Under the pieces are notes generated by a model, which had not been told where the DNA came from, did no database searches, and saw nothing but the letters and a program-made list of their open reading frames with translations. A stretch of 18,821 bases of DNA. Source: Flavobacteriales bacterium UBA6772. Lineage in GTDB: Bacteria; Bacteroidota; Bacteroidia; Flavobacteriales; UBA7430. Positions 14,681 to 18,821 of the stretch are shown in pieces. The number at the start of each line of letters is the position of its first letter. Position 1 is the first letter of the stretch. Both the position numbers and the translations under genes were made by a program. The stretch covers positions 1-18,821 of the forward strand of contig DKGK01000077.1 of NCBI GenBank assembly GCA_002453265.1, in the 5' to 3' direction.

Positions 14681-14688
14681 TATTTTTG
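14681..14688 (+). promoter_or_regulatory. -7-like element directly before the HAD gene
   Basis: TATTTTTG fully matches TAnnTTTG but ends only 5 nt before the ATG at 14693. If used, transcription would begin at or near the start codon, giving a leaderless mRNA. No -33 TTG is evident, and the gene could instead be read from the acetyltransferase unit. Confidence 0.3.
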
Positions 14689-14692
14689 TCCA

Positions 14693-15169
14693 ATGAAAAA
14701 AGTAGTTTTTTTAGATAGAGATGGTGTAATAAATAAGGAAGTCGGTGATTATGTTTATCATTTACATTCTTTTATTTTGAACCCCGGTTTGGAATCTTCA
14801 TTAACTTATTGGGCACAAAAAGGCTACTCTTTTGCGGTAATAACTAATCAAGGTGGTATTTCAAAAAAACGGTATACTAAGGGGCACGTCTATAAAATTA
14901 ATGCTTTTTTATACCATTGGTTCAAAGAGCGAAACCTCGATTTACTTACAATCTCTTTCTGTCCACATCATAATTCTATAGAATCTTGTATATGTAGAAA
15001 ACCCAATTCTTTAATGCTCGAAAAATTGATTGCCAAATACAAGGTATGTCTAAAGGATTCTTTTTTAATTGGCGATAGTTTACGAGATATTGAGGCTGCA
15101 GAAAAAATAGGCCTCAAAGGAATTAAAATAGTAGCAAACACAAATCTTAACACTCTTATTTCTTTATAA
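14693..15169 (+). CDS. HAD-IIIA phosphatase, GmhB-like
   Basis: A 158-aa HAD phosphatase resembling D-glycero-D-manno-heptose-1,7-bisphosphate 7-phosphatase (GmhB) of the LPS-heptose pathway. Catalytic motif I is D8-x-D10 (FLDRDGVIN), motif II TNQGG (51-55), motif III K103, and motif IV GDSLRD (127-132) with D128 and D132. The GmhB-type zinc loop is present: C90-x-H92 and C99-x-C101 (CPHH, then CICRK). The histidinol-phosphate phosphatase part of HisB shares this layout and is the main alternative; no his gene is near. The start is fixed by motif I, only 7 residues in. It overlaps the next gene by one base (TAATG). Other heptose genes (gmhA, hldE) are not in the window. Confidence 0.82.
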   Translation: MKKVVFLDRDGVINKEVGDYVYHLHSFILNPGLESSLTYWAQKGYSFAVITNQGGISKKRYTKGHVYKINAFLYHWFKERNLDLLTISFCPHHNSIESCICRKPNSLMLEKLIAKYKVCLKDSFLIGDSLRDIEAAEKIGLKGIKIVANTNLNTLISL

Positions 15170-15990
15170 TGATCAATTTAAATGGTACACTTATATCCAA
15201 ATCAGAATACATATTTAAGTCTGGTAATAGAGCTTTTTTATATGGAGATCAGTTATTTGAAACTATCTTGTTTGATAAGGGAACTTTAAAATTCTGGGAA
15301 GACCACTATTTTAGAATGATGGGTGGTTCTTGTCTTTTAAGAATGGAAATACCAATCCATTTAAATATGGATTTCATGGAAGAGGAAATCATGAAAACTA
15401 TTGCTTCAGCTGGTTTAAGTACTAAGAAATTGAGAGTTAGATTAAGTCTTTTTAGAACTGATGGTGGTTTATATACTCCTAAAAGTAGACAACTAGAATA
15501 TTTAATTGAAGTTGAAGAACTAGAAGATCTAGAATCTGATGAAGGATTAGTTATTGATGTTTTTTACGATCATTTAAAACCTTCACAGCCTCTGTCTAAT
15601 ACCAAAGGAGTAAATTCTATAGTTAGTGTACTTTCAGCAATATTTGCAAAAGAAAACCATTTAAATGAGGCTATAATACTAAACTCCGAATCTTTTATGT
15701 GCGAAACAACTGCATCAAATATTTTTGTTGTTAAAGACAATATTATTTACACTCCTTCCTTAGAATCGGGTTGTGTAGACGGTATAGTCAGAAAACAAAT
15801 TTTTGAAAATTCAACTACTTGGGGTATAACTGTAGTCGAGAAAGAAATGAAAACTTTCGAATTGATTAAAGCCGATGAAGTTTTTTTAACGAATTCTATT
15901 AAAGGAATTCAATGGGTGCGGTCTTACAAAAAAAAGACTTATGCTAAGGAGTTTATTAAAAAACTTCAGCAGAAATTTTTAGATATTTAA
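15169..15990 (+). CDS. class-IV PLP-dependent aminotransferase/lyase
   Basis: A 273-aa fold-type IV PLP enzyme, the group of branched-chain aminotransferase (IlvE), D-amino acid transaminase and aminodeoxychorismate lyase (PabC). Features are YGDQLFETI (25-33), the R-rich FWEDHYFRM segment, the Schiff-base lysine K146 in NTKGVNS, E179 in MCETTASNIFVV, and SGCVDGIVRKQI near 200. Length and pattern could fit PabC, which would supply p-aminobenzoate for folate; folP is 2 kb away on the other strand. IlvE is usually over 300 aa. I leave the substrate open. It is coupled to the GmhB-like gene and ends 1 bp short of the convergent yqgE stop. Confidence 0.82.
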   Translation: MINLNGTLISKSEYIFKSGNRAFLYGDQLFETILFDKGTLKFWEDHYFRMMGGSCLLRMEIPIHLNMDFMEEEIMKTIASAGLSTKKLRVRLSLFRTDGGLYTPKSRQLEYLIEVEELEDLESDEGLVIDVFYDHLKPSQPLSNTKGVNSIVSVLSAIFAKENHLNEAIILNSESFMCETTASNIFVVKDNIIYTPSLESGCVDGIVRKQIFENSTTWGITVVEKEMKTFELIKADEVFLTNSIKGIQWVRSYKKKTYAKEFIKKLQQKFLDI

Positions 15991-15991
15991 T

Positions 15992-16555
15992 CTAATTTAG
16001 CTTTATGTCTTTTGGAGCATTGTCCCAAAGTTGAAATCTTTTGCCATGCTTATTTAAATATTCTTTCCAAATTTGCTCAATATCCCAGTCAAAAAGAGAA
16101 TCATCGGGATCTTCTACTAACCAAGATTTTGATTTAATTTCTTGATCTAGTTGTTCTTTTCCCCAACCCGAATAGCCCAAAAAGAACCTTATTTCATCAG
16201 AGTTTAGGTTTTCTTCTCTTATAAGTTGCTTCACTTGCTCAAAACTTCCTCCCCAATACAGGTCTTTTGATATATTTACACTTCCAGTTATTTTTTTGGG
16301 AACACGATGAATAAAATACAAATTATCAGCCTCTACAGGTCCTCCATAAAATATTGTTGTCTCAAATTTCGGAAAATTTTCAATTAAATCACAAATTTTT
16401 AAATTTAATGGTTTGTTTACTATAAAGCCTACGATACCTTCATCTGAGTATTCAGAGAGGAATATTACAGAATTATGAAAAAACTCATCATTTATTAGTG
16501 GTTGAGAAATAAGAAGTTTCCCCTTGTTTACTAATGTTTTAGTTATTGTTTTCAT
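15992..16555 (-). CDS. YqgE/AlgH-family protein
   Basis: A protein of the YqgE/AlgH family (DUF179), a widespread small fold of uncertain biochemical role; AlgH was named for an effect on alginate gene expression in Pseudomonas. Family blocks are GKLLISQPL near the start, FFHNSVIFL, GIVGFIVNKPL, FYGGPVEADNLYFIH and FLGYSGWGKEQLDQEI. The frame is open to an ATG at 16609, but I choose the ATG at 16555 (187 aa, MKTITKTLVNKGK): the family is about 185 aa and the extra 18 residues are AT-driven and basic. This choice leaves a 14-bp AT palindrome in the divergent spacer. It converges with the class-IV enzyme gene. Confidence 0.87.
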   Translation of the reverse strand: MKTITKTLVNKGKLLISQPLINDEFFHNSVIFLSEYSDEGIVGFIVNKPLNLKICDLIENFPKFETTIFYGGPVEADNLYFIHRVPKKITGSVNISKDLYWGGSFEQVKQLIREENLNSDEIRFFLGYSGWGKEQLDQEIKSKSWLVEDPDDSLFDWDIEQIWKEYLNKHGKRFQLWDNAPKDIKLN

Positions 16556-16584
16556 ATTTTTAAATAAAGTATTAGTTCTCAAAA

Positions 16585-16598
16585 TATATTTAAATATA
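16585..16598. repeat. 14-bp AT palindrome between yqgE and pdxH
   Basis: TATATTTAAATATA is a perfect palindrome lying 30 bp upstream of the chosen yqgE-family start and about 34 bp upstream of the pdxH -7 element. It may be an operator, but such runs also arise by chance at this AT content. Confidence 0.35.
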
Positions 16599-16631
16599 AG
16601 TTTTATCATACTTTAATCCAAATTCAATGAG

Positions 16632-16639
16632 TATTTTTG
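16632..16639 (+). promoter_or_regulatory. -7 element deciding the pdxH start
   Basis: TATTTTTG fully matches TAnnTTTG and ends 21 nt before the ATG at 16660. It lies downstream of the earlier in-frame ATG at 16627, so transcripts from it could only use 16660. A good -33 TTG is not seen. Confidence 0.45.
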
Positions 16640-16659
16640 TCAAAATTATTTTAAAACCT

Positions 16660-17298
16660 ATGAAGAATATAGCAGATATCCGTACCGATTACACTAAATA
16701 CTCGATTGATGAATTTGGTTTAAAACCTAATGCTTTAGATCAATTTATTGAATGGTTTAATCATGCCGTAAAATCAAATGTGAACGAAGCTAATGCTATG
16801 GTCCTATCAACTGTTTCTGTTAGGGGCATTCCTAGTGCGCGAGTTTTACTACTAAAAGGTGTTGAAAATGGTGGCTTTACTTTTTTTACAAATTACAATA
16901 GTTCGAAAGGTTCAGATTTAGCCCTAAACCCAAATGCTTGCCTTACATTTTTTTGGCCAGAACTAGAACAACAAATTAGAGTTACCGGAGTGGTTGAAAA
17001 AATTACTGAATCTTTATCTGAATCTTATTTTCAATCTAGACCACGTGGTAGTCAAATTTCTGCTATAGCTTCTAGTCAAAGCTCTAAGGTTAAACATAGA
17101 GAGGATTTAACAAATGAAGTAGAACGCTTGGAAGAATATTATGAAGGAAAAATAATACCTAAACCTAGTGCTTGGGGAGGTTATGTATTAAAAGCTACTT
17201 CTATAGAATTTTGGCAAGGACGGTCTTCTCGATTGCACGATCGTTTTTTATATGAGCAAGTTGATGGAGTTTGGCAAATAACTCGTTTAGCTCCTTAA
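16660..17298 (+). CDS. pdxH: pyridoxamine 5'-phosphate oxidase
   Basis: A 212-aa FMN enzyme that oxidises pyridoxamine- and pyridoxine-5'-phosphate to pyridoxal phosphate, the last step of B6 synthesis and salvage. FMN- and substrate-contact blocks are ARVLLLKG, FFTNYNSSKG, FFWPELEQQIRV and SRPRGSQISAIAS. The family signature IEFWQGRSSRLHDR is complete, and the chain ends in the usual RLAP. The ATG at 16660 gives the typical length; the frame extends to 16627, but those 11 residues are non-conserved and contain a promoter-like -7 element. It is divergent from the yqgE-family gene. Its TAA stop shares bases with the stop of the convergent cdaA. Confidence 0.94.
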   Translation: MKNIADIRTDYTKYSIDEFGLKPNALDQFIEWFNHAVKSNVNEANAMVLSTVSVRGIPSARVLLLKGVENGGFTFFTNYNSSKGSDLALNPNACLTFFWPELEQQIRVTGVVEKITESLSESYFQSRPRGSQISAIASSQSSKVKHREDLTNEVERLEEYYEGKIIPKPSAWGGYVLKATSIEFWQGRSSRLHDRFLYEQVDGVWQITRLAP

Positions 17299-18068
17299 CT
17301 ATTTTTTAAATCTCTTTTTAAATAAGTATCGAGATCTTCAATGCTAATATTTTCTTTTAAACGTCCTTGTTTAAAATAGGAAATCCTTCCAGTTTCTTCA
17401 GAAACTATTAAAGCCAATGCATCTGTCATCTCTGTGATACTAGCGGCCGATCTATGTCTAAGTCCCATGTGTGTAGGTAGATTAACTGTATCAGAAACAG
17501 GTAATATACAACTCGCTGCAATAATTTCATTTTTTCTAATTATTACGGCACCATCATGAAGAGGGCTGTTTTTATAAAAAATACTTCCTAAAATAGCTGC
17601 TCCAACTTTCGATTCTATTTTCGAACCAGTGTCTTCGTAGGTTCCTAATTCTGTAGTTCGGGTAATAATTATTAAGGCACCTGTTTTTGTTTTTGACATG
17701 GAACTAAATGCTTTTTGAATTCCAACTATATTAAGAGATATTGTTTTCTGAGGTTTAGAAAGCCATTTAAAGAAATCACCTTTATTAGTGAAGTTAGTTG
17801 TCCCAATCATAAGTAGGAACTTTCTTATTTCTTGTTGAAAAACAATAATTACCGCTAAAATTCCAACACCAATAAATTGACCTAGAATTTCACTTAATAC
17901 ATCCATTTGTAAAGCACCAACCAATTTCCAAAACAAATAAGTGGAAGCAAGTCCAATAAAAATTTTTATGGCAACTGTTCCTTTTACCAGTTTATATAAC
18001 TGATAAATGAGTGCGGTTACAAGAAGTATATCCAGTAAATCTAATATATCGAAATCTAAAAATCCCAA
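17295..18068 (-). CDS. cdaA: diadenylate cyclase CdaA
   Basis: A 257-aa membrane enzyme making the second messenger c-di-AMP from two ATP. Three N-terminal membrane segments (~9-27, 31-50, 60-79) precede a DAC (DisA_N) domain at ~95-235. The catalytic motifs are D172-G-A (LHDGAVII) and R204-H-R-S-A (LRHRSAAS). The start is TTG at 18068 (MGFLDFDILD); the only codon before it in frame after the folP stop is ATT, and the next ATG is at residue 55, beyond two membrane segments. It follows folP by 3 bp, so the two are surely co-transcribed, and it converges with pdxH by 4 bp. c-di-AMP in Bacteroidota is linked to turgor and cell-wall control. Confidence 0.93.
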   Translation of the reverse strand: MGFLDFDILDLLDILLVTALIYQLYKLVKGTVAIKIFIGLASTYLFWKLVGALQMDVLSEILGQFIGVGILAVIIVFQQEIRKFLLMIGTTNFTNKGDFFKWLSKPQKTISLNIVGIQKAFSSMSKTKTGALIIITRTTELGTYEDTGSKIESKVGAAILGSIFYKNSPLHDGAVIIRKNEIIAASCILPVSDTVNLPTHMGLRHRSAASITEMTDALALIVSEETGRISYFKQGRLKENISIEDLDTYLKRDLKNS

Positions 18069-18071
18069 AAT

Positions 18072-18821
18072 CTAATTTTTTAACAAGTTAGTGATTTTTA
18101 TTGCTTCTACTGCAGCTTTAACATCGTGTACTCTAAGTATAGATGCTCCATTAAGTAAGCTTGCTGTATGTACGACCGTACTCCCGTTTAAAGCTTCTTC
18201 GATACTAGTGTTTAGGTGTTTGTAAATCATAGATTTACGCGATGCACCTACAAGTAAAGGATGCCCTAAACATTCAAAACTTTTAAGGTGTTTAACAATT
18301 TCATAATTCTGGATTAAGTCTTTTGCAAAACCCAAACCAGGATCTACAATAAGGTCGTTTAAACCCAATTTGTTAAGTAATTGAACTTTTTCTTGGAGTT
18401 CTGAAATGGTATCGAGAATTAAATCATCGTACTTATTTAAAGAATTCATAGTTTCAGGAGTTCCTCGCATATGCATTAATATATAAGGAACTTGTTTTTT
18501 AGCTACCAAGGCAAACATATCAGCATCTAAATTTCCTCCTGAAATATCGTTTACCATACAAGCACCTAAATCAATTGCATCAGCTGCTATTTTAGAACGA
18601 AAAGTGTCTACCGAAATTAAGACCTCAGGAAATTCTTTTACAATAGTTTCCAAAGCGGGTAATAAACGTTGTTTTTCCTCTTCTACAGAAACAAAATTTG
18701 CACCCGGACGAGAGGAATAAGCACCAATATCTATAAAAGTAGCACCTTCATTAAGCATTTCTTCAATTTTACTTAATAAACTACTGTCTTTTAGCGTTCT
18801 ACTTTCAGAATAAAATGAATC
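18072..18821 (-). CDS. folP: dihydropteroate synthase, N-terminus cut by window edge
   Basis: Dihydropteroate synthase joins p-aminobenzoate to dihydropterin pyrophosphate in folate synthesis and is the sulfonamide target. The frame runs to the window edge, so it is partial; 249 residues are present. It starts with DSFY, the second half of the NxTPDSF motif, so about 25 residues are missing. The Met at 18758 is internal. Further motifs are FIDIGAYSSRPGA, VDTFRSK, VNDISGG, ILMHMRGTP, IVDPGLGFAKD, LVGASRKSMI and, near the end, ILRVHDVKAAVEA. The residues expected for pterin and pABA binding are all present. It sits directly upstream of cdaA, a frequent arrangement in Bacteroidota as I recall. 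Confidence 0.94.
   Translation of the reverse strand, partial: DSFYSESRTLKDSSLLSKIEEMLNEGATFIDIGAYSSRPGANFVSVEEEKQRLLPALETIVKEFPEVLISVDTFRSKIAADAIDLGACMVNDISGGNLDADMFALVAKKQVPYILMHMRGTPETMNSLNKYDDLILDTISELQEKVQLLNKLGLNDLIVDPGLGFAKDLIQNYEIVKHLKSFECLGHPLLVGASRKSMIYKHLNTSIEEALNGSTVVHTASLLNGASILRVHDVKAAVEAIKITNLLKN

Noticed and set aside
1..18821. CRISPR arrays, intact insertion sequences, phage genes or a defence island
   Set aside because: No regular repeats, transposase, integrase or recognisable defence proteins were seen; apart from the toxin remnant the window is ordinary chromosomal sequence.

Overview
This AT-rich window has dense, mostly housekeeping gene content. It points to a Bacteroidota chromosome, probably Flavobacteriia or a close relative. 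The evidence is the gene repertoire (a Bacteroidota-type LptD, an MlaD-family protein beside a cell-wall amidase, an HdrC/HdrB-like Fe-S pair, PDH E1alpha-E2 without E1beta, folP-cdaA), the lack of visible Shine-Dalgarno sequences, and several TAnnTTTG promoter elements typical of the Bacteroidota primary sigma factor. Assignments rest on reading motifs by eye; no database search was run.

Left edge (1-1580): the first 15 bases are the 5' end of a minus-strand tRNA that runs off the window. A metallo-beta-lactamase-fold hydrolase follows on the plus strand. The next 486 bp hold no intact gene. They do hold a clear wreck of a YoeB/Txe-family mRNA-interferase toxin, with two in-frame stops and a lost catalytic histidine, and no visible antitoxin.

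Minus-strand block (1581-6596): ddl, meaB and an unrecognised 136-aa protein overlap start-to-stop and look translationally coupled. Upstream of them is the large outer-membrane LPS translocon protein LptD, which appears to start at TTG and lies divergently, 64 bp away, from the next block.

Plus-strand block (6661-11334): N-acetylmuramoyl-L-alanine amidase, MlaD-like lipid-transport protein, a membrane HdrC-like Fe-S protein, an HdrB-like CCG-domain protein and a small conserved protein often labelled 'ABC transporter ATPase' despite having no ATPase motifs. Together with lptD this is an envelope-centred cluster with an unexplained redox pair in it. Next come cytidine deaminase, then pdhA-pdhC (pyruvate dehydrogenase E1alpha and E2) with their own promoter and a strong terminator.

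Right part (14186-18821): an ElaA-like acetyltransferase, a GmhB-like HAD phosphatase coupled to a class-IV PLP enzyme, then the convergent yqgE/algH-family gene, pdxH, and the convergent folP-cdaA pair. folP (dihydropteroate synthase) is cut by the right edge. cdaA (diadenylate cyclase) also seems to start at TTG. Gene ends are very tight: one convergent pair is separated by 1 bp and another overlaps by 4 bp.

I see no CRISPR array, intact mobile element or recognisable new multi-gene defence system. The most notable items are the dead YoeB remnant, the Fe-S pair inside the envelope cluster, the ddl-meaB coupling, and the TTG starts of lptD and cdaA.
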